A stretch of 64,000 bases of DNA from Paenibacillus sp. MAHUQ-63 (GTDB lineage Bacteria; Bacillota; Bacilli; Paenibacillales; NBRC-103111): contig NZ_JARADB010000003.1 in NCBI RefSeq assembly GCF_028765165.1, positions 124,001-188,000 on the forward strand, written 5' to 3'. Positions 33,417 through 42,397 of this stretch are shown one piece after another; positions within the stretch are counted from its first letter, which is position 1; each line of letters starts with the position of its first letter. The notes beneath the pieces are model-generated. The model was not told where the DNA came from and did no database searches. It saw nothing but the letters and a program-made list of their open reading frames with translations. The position numbers were made by a program, and so were the translations under genes.

Positions 33417-35201
33417 TTAGGCCGGGGGCTGCTTGATTTCATTTTCATCCCGCATCGACGGAAGCTCAATCCGGGCACATACCCCCTGATCGTCACGAAG
33501 ACTGTAATGCAAGCCGTAACGCTTGCCGTAATGCAGTTGGATCCTCTTTTGCACGTTAATGATGCCGAAGCCCCGATTGCTTTCCTTCCCGCCCAGAATG
33601 GCGTTCATCAGCTGGATATCCGCTTGCCGGTAGCCGTTATCCTCAACGCTGAGTGTAACGATGCCGCCGCCACTTCGCACCTTAATCCACAATTCCCCGT
33701 CCTGGCTCATGTTCTTAATGCCGTGGAGGATCGCATTCTCAATAATCGGCTGCAGGATGACCTTCGGTACGAGGAACTTTTTCGCCTCTTCCTCAATGTC
33801 CCAATGTACCTTGAACGCATATTCGTACCGGAACAATTGCAAACGCACGTAAGCTTCAGCGTGATTGATCTCCTCCGCCACCGGAATGAGCAGCTTGCCT
33901 TTACTCAATCCGATCCGCATGATGAGCGATAAATCTTTGATCATTTCCGCCGACTCCGCCGCTCCTTCCATGAAGGTATGCCAGTAGACGGATTCCAAGG
34001 TATTGTAGAGGAGATGCGGGTTAATTTGCGTGTGCAGAATCGACAGCTCAATCTCCTTATGCTTCAATTCCAGCTCATATTGATCGTATATCGTCTGATT
34101 TAACCGGTCCGTCATCCGTATGAAATGGTTGCTGAGCAGCACGATCTCGTTCTTGCTCTCCGAATGCATCGTAATGGCCAGCGGCCTGCCGGGGTGGTAC
34201 GAGTTGGTGATGCGCGCCAGTCTGGAGATCGGCTTCAGAATCGACTGAATAAAGTACATGGACGCCAGAATGAGTATAAAAAAATAAATGACCATGATCC
34301 AGTGCACCAGCTTCTGTACGCTGATATGATCGATAATGATCGATTGCACGGGGACGCGCATCAGCAGCTTCGTATTCGTCACTTCGCTCGTATGAAGCAC
34401 ATGCATGTATGCCACGCCATCTTCCTTCAGCTTATAGACGCCTTCCGATTTGCCCGCCGCTACGGGGACGCTATCGCCAATCTCGAATTTAGGCGTATTC
34501 GTCGCCAGCACGACATTGTTCGGATTCAGCAGCATGATCTGGGCGTCGGCGTACTTCTCGAATGGCGTGAAATCCTGCTGCAAAGGCGTCTCGATACCCG
34601 AAACGACCAAATAGCCGATAACACTTTCGCCATGATAAATGCTGTTCATCTGTCTCATATACGCGACGGTTTTCACCTTGTTCGGATTGTAGCCGAATTT
34701 ATCGATGATCTGAAGCACGCCTTTCCCCTTCGCCTGGCTAACTTCACGGTACCAAGAAAGCGCATCCAAATCCGTCGCATAAAAAATGCCGTTGTTTAAA
34801 ATATCGGGATTCGGCACGAACGAATACTGCTTATCCTTATCCGAGAAAAACATCGAATACCGGATCGCATTCGTCGAATAGTTGTTCAAATATTTATCCA
34901 ATGTCTTGAAAATTTCAAACCGCTCATATTCCGAAAAGGAAGGCAGACTGGCAAGCTGTTGAATCTCTTGGGAGATCATGATTTTCTCGGTTTTTTCGTC
35001 GAAATCGCTGCTTTCCCGGTCGAGCGTAAGGTGGCTGCCCCGCACCAATTGGAGCAAAGCATTCCCCACCTGCTCCTCGGTAATCGATTCGAGCTTCTTG
35101 GCGACAACCAGATCCAGCACCAGGATCGGGATGACGACGAACGTGATGAGCAGCACAATCAGCTTTTTCATCAGATTCATATTACGCAGCATTTGCAACA
35201 T
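33417..35201 (-). CDS. Sensor histidine kinase, YesM family (third system)
   Basis: A 594-residue kinase. Transmembrane helix at about 12-32 (LIVLLITFVVIPILVLDLVV), an external sensor domain, second helix at about 287-312 (IMVIYFFILILASMYFIQSI), HAMP region with PISRLARITNSYHPGRP, and histidine box HTQINPHLLYNTLESVYWHT, where Leu replaces the usual Phe after PH. ATP-binding motifs are PIIENAILHGIKN, VEDNGYRQADI (the usual GxG of the N/G1 region is altered to GYR) and GFGIINVQKRIQL. It is the last gene of the third ABC cluster, separated from its probable partner regulator by three transporter genes. Confidence 0.9.
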   Translation of the reverse strand: MLQMLRNMNLMKKLIVLLITFVVIPILVLDLVVAKKLESITEEQVGNALLQLVRGSHLTLDRESSDFDEKTEKIMISQEIQQLASLPSFSEYERFEIFKTLDKYLNNYSTNAIRYSMFFSDKDKQYSFVPNPDILNNGIFYATDLDALSWYREVSQAKGKGVLQIIDKFGYNPNKVKTVAYMRQMNSIYHGESVIGYLVVSGIETPLQQDFTPFEKYADAQIMLLNPNNVVLATNTPKFEIGDSVPVAAGKSEGVYKLKEDGVAYMHVLHTSEVTNTKLLMRVPVQSIIIDHISVQKLVHWIMVIYFFILILASMYFIQSILKPISRLARITNSYHPGRPLAITMHSESKNEIVLLSNHFIRMTDRLNQTIYDQYELELKHKEIELSILHTQINPHLLYNTLESVYWHTFMEGAAESAEMIKDLSLIMRIGLSKGKLLIPVAEEINHAEAYVRLQLFRYEYAFKVHWDIEEEAKKFLVPKVILQPIIENAILHGIKNMSQDGELWIKVRSGGGIVTLSVEDNGYRQADIQLMNAILGGKESNRGFGIINVQKRIQLHYGKRYGLHYSLRDDQGVCARIELPSMRDENEIKQPPA

Positions 35202-35280
35202 ACTTACTTACCTGCCTTTCAACCGCACGATCTGCTCCCTACTTCGATACTTGGCACACAATCTCCTTTAAGCATAAGAG

Positions 35281-35312
35281 AACGCCACCAGAACGGAGTT
35301 CTGATAAGCGTT
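35281..35312 (-). promoter_or_regulatory. Hairpin between permease and kinase genes
   Basis: AACGC and CAGAAC (minus strand) pair with GTTCTG and GCGTT across a three-base loop with an internal mismatch. No T run follows, so it may be a processing or weak attenuation element that lowers kinase expression. Confidence 0.4.
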
Positions 35313-35318
35313 CCTCGA

Positions 35319-36200
35319 CTATCCTTTGACGCTGGATACCGAAATGCCCCGGATAATGAACTTTTGAAAAACGAGAAAAAACAGCACAGGCGGCAGCATC
35401 GCCATCGTCAGCACAGCAAAGCGCACACTCCACGGAATGACCGAGGTCGGATAGACGACATACAGATAGATGCCTGTGGCGAGCGGGTACATGCTTCTTT
35501 CGGTCATCACCAGACTTGGCCAGTAGAAATCGTTCCATGTCGCGGAGAAAGACAGCATGAGCAGCGTCCCGATAATCGGCGTGGACAGCGGTACGGCGAT
35601 CCGGACGAACGAGGAGAACTCCCCCGCTCCGTCGATTCGCGCCGCTTCCAGAACTTCTTGATGGATGCCGTCGAAGAAGTTCTTAAGCAGCAGCATGAAG
35701 TACGCATTCGCTGCAGCCGGCAGCCAGAATGCCCAATACGTATTCAGCATGCCCATACTCTTCAAATTAAGCAGGTTCGGCACCATATAGGTGGCCGGGG
35801 GGATGAGCAGCGTCGAGAAGAAGAACAGCGTCACCCACCGTTTGAAAGGCACTTTCAGATGCGACAGCGCGTATGCCGCCAAACCGATCAGAAGCAAGGA
35901 TACAGCCACATTGCCGACATAGATGAACACCGTATTTTTGAGAAAAGTAAGGAGCGGCAGGTCAAATCCCGTGAAAGCGTCCTTATAATTCGTCCATACC
36001 CAGCTCTCCGGAAGAAAGGTCGGGGGGAAAGCGAAAAACTCCTCACGTGTTTTGAGCGAGCCGAAAAATGTATCGAAGAAAGGATACAGCATCGTCAGGG
36101 CCATCATCAGCAGCAGCAGCACCATGAGTGTATAGCCGGTGCGGACGGGGCCTTTTTTCATATCGTACCTGGAAATAATGCCGCGTTCTTGATGCTTCAT
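35319..36200 (-). CDS. Carbohydrate ABC transporter permease, MalG type
   Basis: A 293-residue six-helix permease. First helix at about 21-43 (YTLMVLLLLMMALTMLYPFF), EAA loop at about 185-205 (HQEVLEAARIDGAGEFSSFV, RIAVPLS), and C terminus IIRGISVSSVKG. The ATG at 36200 overlaps the TGA of the upstream permease by four bases, so they are translationally coupled. Partner of the MalF-type protein. No ATPase gene in the cluster. Confidence 0.9.
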   Translation of the reverse strand: MKHQERGIISRYDMKKGPVRTGYTLMVLLLLMMALTMLYPFFDTFFGSLKTREEFFAFPPTFLPESWVWTNYKDAFTGFDLPLLTFLKNTVFIYVGNVAVSLLLIGLAAYALSHLKVPFKRWVTLFFFSTLLIPPATYMVPNLLNLKSMGMLNTYWAFWLPAAANAYFMLLLKNFFDGIHQEVLEAARIDGAGEFSSFVRIAVPLSTPIIGTLLMLSFSATWNDFYWPSLVMTERSMYPLATGIYLYVVYPTSVIPWSVRFAVLTMAMLPPVLFFLVFQKFIIRGISVSSVKG

Positions 36201-37108
36201 GCCTTCTCACCTCTGCGCTGGAGCAAATTATACAGGACGGACAGCAGCACCAGGACGAAAAACATCAAACTGCCCATAGCGCTTGCTTTGCCGAAATCAA
36301 GATCGCGAAAAGCCGTATGGTTCAGCCACAGCAAATAGGTCAGCGTCGCATTATTCGGTCCGCCGTCGGTCATCGACAGCTGCGCTTGAAAGCCCTGCGA
36401 TGTCGTGATCACCTGCAGCATCAGCAGCAGCATCATTAACGTGCGAATGCTTGGCAAGGTGATGTAACGAATACGCTGCCAGACGCTAGCTCCATCGATC
36501 TCCGCCGCTTCGTATATATCCCTCGGGATACCGACGATCGCAGCAATATAGATGAGCGTCGCTGCGCCGAAGCTCTGCCATGTCTCCATGACAACGATGG
36601 AGCCCATCGCCAGCCCAGGGCTGAAAAACTCCAGCTGCGGAAGGCCGATACGCTGCAGGAAGGAGTTGATCGGCCCTACCGCATCGTAAAACCACTGCCA
36701 CATCCCATAGAGCACGATAGCCGGTATGGCGCTGGGCAAGTAGCCGACGATGCGCGCTCCGCCTTGGAACCGCTTCAGTTCCGTGACAGCGATCGCAATC
36801 AGCGGCGGTATCCAGAAACCGATAACAATCCCGAGCCCCATATAGATCAACGTATTTTTGACCGACATAAGCAGCAGCTCATCCTGGAAAATATTCAAGT
36901 AATTAGCCAACCCGATAAAATGATTGCCCTCGACAAAATCAATATTGTAAAAGCTGTAGATAATTCCTTTGACAATCGGCACCCACAGGAAAAGAATAAA
37001 GATCACGAGCTCCGGGAGTATGAACAGCGTCCCCCACAAATACCAATTGATTTTCTTTCTCGCTGATTTTGCCGCAACTGCGGGCTGTGCGCTCAATTCT
37101 GCACTCAT
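36197..37108 (-). CDS. Carbohydrate ABC transporter permease, MalF type
   Basis: A 303-residue permease with six hydrophobic helices, first at about 28-52 (LWGTLFILPELVIFILFLWV). EAA loop IPRDIYEAAEIDGASVWQRI at about 190-209 followed by RYITLPSI. The ATG at 37108 (AAGGAG eight bases upstream) is preferred to a TTG at 37117. The binding-protein gene is 65 bases upstream, with a hairpin in the gap. It imports an unknown oligosaccharide; the neighbouring fucose genes are separately regulated and do not prove a fucosyl ligand. Confidence 0.9.
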   Translation of the reverse strand: MSAELSAQPAVAAKSARKKINWYLWGTLFILPELVIFILFLWVPIVKGIIYSFYNIDFVEGNHFIGLANYLNIFQDELLLMSVKNTLIYMGLGIVIGFWIPPLIAIAVTELKRFQGGARIVGYLPSAIPAIVLYGMWQWFYDAVGPINSFLQRIGLPQLEFFSPGLAMGSIVVMETWQSFGAATLIYIAAIVGIPRDIYEAAEIDGASVWQRIRYITLPSIRTLMMLLLMLQVITTSQGFQAQLSMTDGGPNNATLTYLLWLNHTAFRDLDFGKASAMGSLMFFVLVLLSVLYNLLQRRGEKA

Positions 37109-37128
37109 CTGCAACACTCCTTATGAAA

Positions 37129-37160
37129 TCGGACCTAAACCGCTGACGGCTTAGATCCGA
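37129..37160 (-). promoter_or_regulatory. Intra-operon hairpin after the binding-protein gene
   Basis: TCGGA, CTAA and CCG pair with CGG, TTAG and TCCGA, separated by single mismatches, around a four-base loop. No T run. Same position relative to genes as the hairpins at 1993-2023 and 55909-55936. Confidence 0.5.
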
Positions 37161-37173
37161 ATCGTTCCGGCCG

Positions 37174-38601
37174 TTATTCGACTTTGACTTTGTCAAATAC
37201 TTCGGTTTGCACTTTGTTCGAAGCGTCGGCCAACGTCTTTTTCAAATCGACGTCTTTGGTTGTGAACACTTTCTGGATCACATTGGCCATCTCTGTGTAG
37301 TATTTTTGCGCTTCGTACTGCGCTTCCGGTTTGCCGTCCCATAAGGAGATCAATTGCGGATCATATTTGAATACGTTGTCATACTTCGCCAGAAGGTCCG
37401 TATACTTCTTGCCGAATTCGGAGGAGTCTTTCCAGTAGTTAATCGGCTGCGGAATGTACACCCGTTTCTTCGTTTTGCGGTCTTCGATTTCTTTCTGCGT
37501 TGAGTTCAGGAAATCGTCCGTGAAATATTCGTCGGTAATCCATTTGAAAGCAACCGCCTGCTGATCCTTGTCGCTCTTCGGATTGATCACGCGGTAGTTG
37601 CCGCCGAGCACGCCGGTATGCTTGCCGCCTTTGGTCAATGCCGGCATCGGATACACGATCAGATCCTCTTTGGCAATGCCGCCTTCATTAATGGCCGTGT
37701 CTGCCGCGTTGCCGCTTCCGCACATGACCATCGCGCCGCGCCCTTGCGAGAACGCGTTCAAAGCATCACCGTAACCGAGCGCCCAGTTTTTGGGAATGAG
37801 GTTCTCGTCCTTGAGCTTTTTATAAAATTCAAGCGCTTTCAATCCAGCTTCGGAATTGAATACACTGACGACCATGCCGCCGTCAAGCTTCTGCACGTCG
37901 CCGCCCGCCGCATACAGGAAATTCGTCCAGTTCCACCCTGCCTCCGGCCCCTTGCCCATCGGAATGAAGCCTGCAATCCCTTTGGCCGGATCGTTGATTT
38001 TCCTCGCTGCTTCAAGCAGATCGTCCCATGTCCAATCCATCGGAGGCAGCTCTACGCCTTTCTCCTTGAACAGCTTCTTGTTCAGCGTAATCGTCATCAC
38101 GTAGCCGTCAATCGGCACGCCGTACGTTTTGCCGTTCACGACAAAAGGCTTGGAGAGCAGATCGTTCATATCTTGAGCATGTGCCCAGGCATTCATCGAA
38201 TCGGTAATGTCAGCTACCCATTTCTTGTCAACCAGCACCTTGCCTTCGGTCGCATACGTCGTATACTCCGTCGGCGCGCTGTTGGAGGCCATCTTAATGC
38301 CGATTTCCAGCGGATTGTACTGCCAATCGTCTTTCTTGAACTCGACGTTCGGATTTTTCGCCTTAAAGCGGGCGATTCGCTGATCGAGCTGATCGTTCTT
38401 TTCCTTCTGATCCGGCTTGAACCCTTGTGCGGTAATGGTCACTTTTTTCGCTGGAGCCGCTGTAGCGGTCGTTCCTCCGGTTGTTGACGGGCTCGTGCCT
38501 GGCGTGCTTGGCGCGCTCGTCGCCGCCGGCTGCGTCCCGCATCCTGCGAGCAGGACCGTCAGCGCAATGACACCGAGTGCGGATGTTTGTTTGGCTTTCA
38601 T
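37174..38601 (-). CDS. Extracellular sugar-binding lipoprotein of ABC transporter (third system)
   Basis: A 475-residue solute-binding protein. Signal peptide MKAKQTSALGVIALTVLLAGC with lipobox LAGC, then a Thr/Ala/Pro-rich linker of about 35 residues. The mature domain shows GVPIDGYVMTITLNKKLFKE and MDWTWDDLLEAARKINDPAK, typical of family 1 binding proteins. The ATG at 38601 is chosen over the upstream in-frame start at 38646, which would precede the signal peptide. GGGGAACCACAT is a usable ribosome site. A TATAAT in the 109-base gap upstream, about 55 bases before the start, may be part of its own promoter, the target of the adjacent YesN-type regulator. Confidence 0.88.
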   Translation of the reverse strand: MKAKQTSALGVIALTVLLAGCGTQPAATSAPSTPGTSPSTTGGTTATAAPAKKVTITAQGFKPDQKEKNDQLDQRIARFKAKNPNVEFKKDDWQYNPLEIGIKMASNSAPTEYTTYATEGKVLVDKKWVADITDSMNAWAHAQDMNDLLSKPFVVNGKTYGVPIDGYVMTITLNKKLFKEKGVELPPMDWTWDDLLEAARKINDPAKGIAGFIPMGKGPEAGWNWTNFLYAAGGDVQKLDGGMVVSVFNSEAGLKALEFYKKLKDENLIPKNWALGYGDALNAFSQGRGAMVMCGSGNAADTAINEGGIAKEDLIVYPMPALTKGGKHTGVLGGNYRVINPKSDKDQQAVAFKWITDEYFTDDFLNSTQKEIEDRKTKKRVYIPQPINYWKDSSEFGKKYTDLLAKYDNVFKYDPQLISLWDGKPEAQYEAQKYYTEMANVIQKVFTTKDVDLKKTLADASNKVQTEVFDKVKVE

Positions 38602-38710
38602 ATGTGGTTCCCCTTTCCAATCATGTAATCTTAAGTACTGCTGCAATTACGATTATAAAGGGAGCCCTGCTCTGGAGCGATGTGCCCTGTTACGCTTATC
38701 GTGTCGCATA

Positions 38711-40033
38711 TTACGTACCGGATGACTTCAATTCCGAAATATTCATGCCATAATGCTTCTTGAAAATTTTGCTGAAATGCTCCGGCGACTCGTACCCGAT
38801 CTCTTCGGATATTTCGTACCGGCGCTTGTCGGTCGTCAGGATCAGCTGCTTGCCTTTCTCCATGCGCAGCTGCGTCACATAATCCCAAATATTGATGCCC
38901 ATCACTCTTTTGAACAAATAGCTCAAATAGTTCGGACTCAAATGCACGCTGTCGGCGATATCCTGAAGCTTCAACCCCTTGTTGCAGTAATGAAGCTCAA
39001 TGTATGTTTTGGCATGATAAACAATCCGGTTATTGGCCTCGTCGACCTGCGTGTTCGTCATTTGCTGCTGATTCGTCGTCTTGCCGATATCCTCGATATA
39101 GAACATGTAATGGTCTTTCTGCTTTTCGCCCCAAGCCAAACTCTCCATGGCTTCATCGTAAATGTGCGGCCACTGTACGATCCCTTCGCGAATACGGGAA
39201 ATCCCAATCTGGCACTTGACATTGACATACTTCTGCAGATTCGTATGCACCATCTGGGCCATCATCAGCATCTGGTTCATGCCAAGGGTGCCATGCTTCA
39301 CTTCCTCCGGCATTTGCATCAGCAGGGCGAACGTTGAATTGTGCGTATGAATAACAAAATGGCTCCATGAGCCTGCCGTCTCTGTCATAATGTTGAGAGC
39401 AGCGTACTTCAGCAGGTTGCGGTCCTTCAGGGTCGATATGGGCTCGTCGCGAATGCCGCCACGGTCCAGCGACAGCTTGATCAACAGCATGCTGAAATGT
39501 GTGCCGGTCAAGCGGCCGCCAAGCCTCTCCCGAATGTCGGGCACCTCGGATTCATGAACGGTGCCGGTAACAATTTCGCTTAAATAATAGTTTAACTGCA
39601 GGTCGGTTACGTCTGCGATTGTGCTGCCCGTTTCCCAATTCGAGAAATGCTGCTGCCGCTCATCCTTCTCTTTCAACAGCTTGGATGTGACGGACAGGAG
39701 CTGCGGCGGAGTGATCGGCTTGACCAGATATTCCTTCGCTCCGAAACGGATCGCTTTCTGGGCGTATTCAAATTCACCGTGTGCCGATAAAATGACGATG
39801 GGGATCGACGGATCCTCCATGAATATATTTTCAATCAACTCAATGCCGTTCATTTGGTCCATTTGGATATCGGTAAACACGAGATCGATCTTCTCCAAAT
39901 GAATAAAGTCCAACGCCTCAAAACCGTTATACGCGATAAAAACTTCGCCGATATCCAGCTTGGACTGCTTCAAAATCGCCGCCACGCCTTTGCAAATCAT
40001 CGGTTCGTCATCCACAACCAAAATATTGACCAT
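38711..40033 (-). CDS. Response regulator, REC plus AraC-type HTH (YesN-like)
   Basis: A 440-residue regulator. REC about 1-120 with D8/D9, phosphoacceptor D55 in LVFTDIQMDQMNG and the Lys in EYLVKPITPP. A middle region of about 190 residues, then the AraC-type domain at about 335-438 (HLSPNYLSYLFKRVMGINIW; RRYEISEEIGYESPEHFSKIFKKHYGMNISELK). It stands upstream of its transporter genes, and its likely kinase is encoded after them at 33417-35201. Expected to activate the binding-protein promoter. Confidence 0.9.
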   Translation of the reverse strand: MVNILVVDDEPMICKGVAAILKQSKLDIGEVFIAYNGFEALDFIHLEKIDLVFTDIQMDQMNGIELIENIFMEDPSIPIVILSAHGEFEYAQKAIRFGAKEYLVKPITPPQLLSVTSKLLKEKDERQQHFSNWETGSTIADVTDLQLNYYLSEIVTGTVHESEVPDIRERLGGRLTGTHFSMLLIKLSLDRGGIRDEPISTLKDRNLLKYAALNIMTETAGSWSHFVIHTHNSTFALLMQMPEEVKHGTLGMNQMLMMAQMVHTNLQKYVNVKCQIGISRIREGIVQWPHIYDEAMESLAWGEKQKDHYMFYIEDIGKTTNQQQMTNTQVDEANNRIVYHAKTYIELHYCNKGLKLQDIADSVHLSPNYLSYLFKRVMGINIWDYVTQLRMEKGKQLILTTDKRRYEISEEIGYESPEHFSKIFKKHYGMNISELKSSGT

Positions 40034-40150
40034 TTTGCCACCTCTTCATCCTTCACAAGCATCCTCTTCATTGTATGGTACAACGGACGGGTTTCCAATG
40101 AGTTTTATTACGATCAACGTGTCGGATATAGCGGGAAAGCCAACAATAAA

Positions 40151-40184
40151 AAACCGCCCCCATCGCAAGCGATGAGAACGGTTT
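40151..40184 (-). terminator. Terminator of the fucose operon
   Basis: AAACCG and CATCGC pair with GCGATG and CGGTTT (internal loop between the two stems); on the minus strand the stem is followed by six T. It begins 15 bases after the fucA stop. Confidence 0.82.
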
Positions 40185-40198
40185 AATCCCATTCATCT

Positions 40199-40858
40199 TT
40201 ATTTCATTTGCTGCAGTAAATTGACGCGGTAGGCTTCGCTTTCCAAGCCTTGAATTTCCTTGTACTCTTCCTCCGTCAGCCTTCTCGGGGTACCGACCGA
40301 CTTGGCGATCATATAAATTTTCGCGCTTTCCTCCATCACTTCCGTGCGGTAGTAAGCTTCGCGCAAATTTTTGCCGGTGGTCACAAGCCCGTGATTTTTC
40401 AGCAAAATAGAGCTGTACCGGTCCGCTTTCTCCGCTACGAGATTGGCCAGCTTGTCGGTCGTCGGCACGACGTACGGCACGAAGGCTACGTCGCCGACCA
40501 GCGCCGCTTGGTCCGGGAACAGCATCGGCAGTTCGTCGTCAACGAGCGTCAAAGCGATGCAGTAAGCCGGATGCGTGTGCACGATGGCGGTCATATTCGG
40601 ATTAACACGGTAGCAGAACAAGTGCATCAGCACCTCGGAGGACGGACGATACGTTGTGTCCAGAATAGTCCCCGAAGGAATATCAACCGGCACCCACTGC
40701 TCCGGCTCGATATCCTCAAGCGCGAAGCCGCTCGGCGATAGGAACATCTTATCTTCGAATCTTGCGCTTATATTGCCGCCAGGACCTACGACGAGGCCTT
40801 TGGCAACGCTTTTGCGGGCATATTTCGTTAATTCTTCTCGGATGTGCTGCTCAGACAT
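40199..40858 (-). CDS. fucA: Class II aldolase, L-fuculose-1-phosphate aldolase
   Basis: A 219-residue class II aldolase/adducin-family enzyme. Zinc ligands are visible as the HTH pair in AIVHTHPAYCIAL and a third His in LLKNHGLVTTG; the catalytic Glu is in RPSSEVLMHLF and the phosphate-binding GPGGNISAR is near the N terminus. The family includes fuculose and ribulose phosphate enzymes; genome context (FucU, FucI, kinase) identifies it as the aldolase cleaving L-fuculose 1-phosphate to dihydroxyacetone phosphate and L-lactaldehyde. It starts seven bases after the kinase gene, in the same operon. Confidence 0.87.
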   Translation of the reverse strand: MSEQHIREELTKYARKSVAKGLVVGPGGNISARFEDKMFLSPSGFALEDIEPEQWVPVDIPSGTILDTTYRPSSEVLMHLFCYRVNPNMTAIVHTHPAYCIALTLVDDELPMLFPDQAALVGDVAFVPYVVPTTDKLANLVAEKADRYSSILLKNHGLVTTGKNLREAYYRTEVMEESAKIYMIAKSVGTPRRLTEEEYKEIQGLESEAYRVNLLQQMK

Positions 40859-40865
40859 TGCTCTT

Positions 40866-42377
40866 TCAGCTCCTTACAGAATGGTTGGCAATCACTTGCC
40901 GATAGGTATGGTAAGCTTCCTGCCACTGCTCTTCATCCTTGGACGCGTACCGATCAGGCGGGAACGAATCCCTTACGGCTTGGCGGATTTGATCGAGTGA
41001 CGAGACCTCGCCGTGCGCTTTGACCTGCATCATGATATTGCCGATGGCCGTCGCCTCTACAGGACCGGCGATAACCGGACGCCCCGTCGCATTGGCCGTC
41101 AGCTGGCAGAGCAGCTGGTTTTGAATGCCGCCGCCGACCATATGAATCGTTTGCAGCTTGCGCTCCAGCAGCTCTTCGATTTCGTCCAGCGTTTGTTTGA
41201 ATTTCATCGCCAAGCTGTCGACAACACAGCGGATAATTTCCGCTTTCGATTGCGGAACGGATTGCCCCGTCTCCGCGCAATAGCGGCGAATACGTTCCGG
41301 CATATTGCCGGGAGCGAGGAATACCGGGTCTTGGGCGTCGACATAGCTGCGCAGCCCCGGCTCCGCCTTGGCGATCTCCTGCATGTCGGCGAAGCTGAGG
41401 GAAACGCCCTCCAGCTCCCACTGTCTCCGGCATTCCTGGAGCAGCCACAGGCCCATAATATTTTTGAGCATGCGAATCTTATGCTCGGCCCCGCCTTCGT
41501 TCGTAAAGCCGTACTGGAGACTTGCTTCCGTCAGGATCGGCTGATCGAGCTCAACACCCATCAGCGACCACGTGCCGCAAGAAATGAAGGCGTAGTCCGT
41601 CTCCAGAGACGGTATGGAAACGACGGCAGAAGCCGTGTCGTGAGAAGCCGAAGCGACGACGGAGACCGGCCCGATCTGCAGCTCCTCGGTAATCTCGCTG
41701 CGCAATTGGCCTTCGATCGTCCCGGGCATCACGATGCTCGTGAAGAGGCTGTCCGGGATGCCGAGCCTGTGCAGCAAGCTTCGATCCCAGTCTCTTGCCG
41801 CTGAATCGAGCAGCCCGGTCGTGCTGGCGATCGTGTACTCCGTGGAGCGGACGCCGGACAAGTAGAAACGGAAAAGGTCCGGCATCAGCAGGAGACGCAC
41901 ATCGTCCGGGAGGTCCAGCCCCTGCTCGCTTCTCTCGGCGTACAGCTGAAAAATCGTATTAAAGGATAAGGGCTGAATACCTGATCGGCTGTATAGATCT
42001 TGCTGGGAAGTCTGCTCAAGCAAAGCTTCCATCGCTTGGGCATTGCGGGCTTCCCGATAGTGATACGGGTTGCCGAGCAATCTTCCCTTGCCGTCAACGA
42101 AGCCGTAATCCACACCCCACGTATCCACGGCAATGGATGCGGGGCTGCCTGTTTCATGCTGTTTGAAGGCGTGAATGCCTTTTTTGAGCTCATGAAAAAG
42201 TCTTAGAAAATCCCAATACAATCTGCCGCTCAGTTCAACCGGATCATTGGCGAAGCGATGAATCTCTTCGACTGTCAGCTTGGAGCCGTTCCAGCGTCCC
42301 AGAATCGTTCTGCCGCTGCTAGCCCCGAAGTCGACGGCCAACATGCCCAGCGAATTCGTGCTCATGTTCGTGCTCAC
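40866..42377 (-). CDS. FGGY-family kinase, rhamnulokinase type, probable L-fuculokinase
   Basis: A 503-residue sugar kinase. The actin-like ATPase N-terminal motif is MLAVDFGASSGRTILGRWNG; the catalytic base region is SIAVDTWGVDYGFVDGKGRL, and the second domain has SHDTASAVV and the adenosine loop MVGGGIQNQLLCQL. The detail (DTWGVDYG, GNPYHYREAR) is of the RhaB branch, not E. coli FucK. Placed between fucI and fucA, it almost certainly phosphorylates L-fuculose, a non-orthologous use of the rhamnulokinase family. The GTG at 42377 (GAGG eight bases upstream) is the best start; 42386 and the ATG at 42365 are alternatives. Confidence 0.85.
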   Translation of the reverse strand: MSTNMSTNSLGMLAVDFGASSGRTILGRWNGSKLTVEEIHRFANDPVELSGRLYWDFLRLFHELKKGIHAFKQHETGSPASIAVDTWGVDYGFVDGKGRLLGNPYHYREARNAQAMEALLEQTSQQDLYSRSGIQPLSFNTIFQLYAERSEQGLDLPDDVRLLLMPDLFRFYLSGVRSTEYTIASTTGLLDSAARDWDRSLLHRLGIPDSLFTSIVMPGTIEGQLRSEITEELQIGPVSVVASASHDTASAVVSIPSLETDYAFISCGTWSLMGVELDQPILTEASLQYGFTNEGGAEHKIRMLKNIMGLWLLQECRRQWELEGVSLSFADMQEIAKAEPGLRSYVDAQDPVFLAPGNMPERIRRYCAETGQSVPQSKAEIIRCVVDSLAMKFKQTLDEIEELLERKLQTIHMVGGGIQNQLLCQLTANATGRPVIAGPVEATAIGNIMMQVKAHGEVSSLDQIRQAVRDSFPPDRYASKDEEQWQEAYHTYRQVIANHSVRS

Positions 42378-42397
42378 CGGCGCCACCTCAATTCGCG

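Noticed and set aside
35202..35318. Full terminator between permease and kinase genes of the third ABC cluster
   Set aside because: A stem exists but no T run follows, so it is listed only as a hairpin.
34959..36338. 459-codon plus-strand open frame
   Set aside because: Antisense to the kinase and permease genes, rich in His/Arg/Gln as expected from a shadow frame of a GC-rich gene, with no ribosome site.
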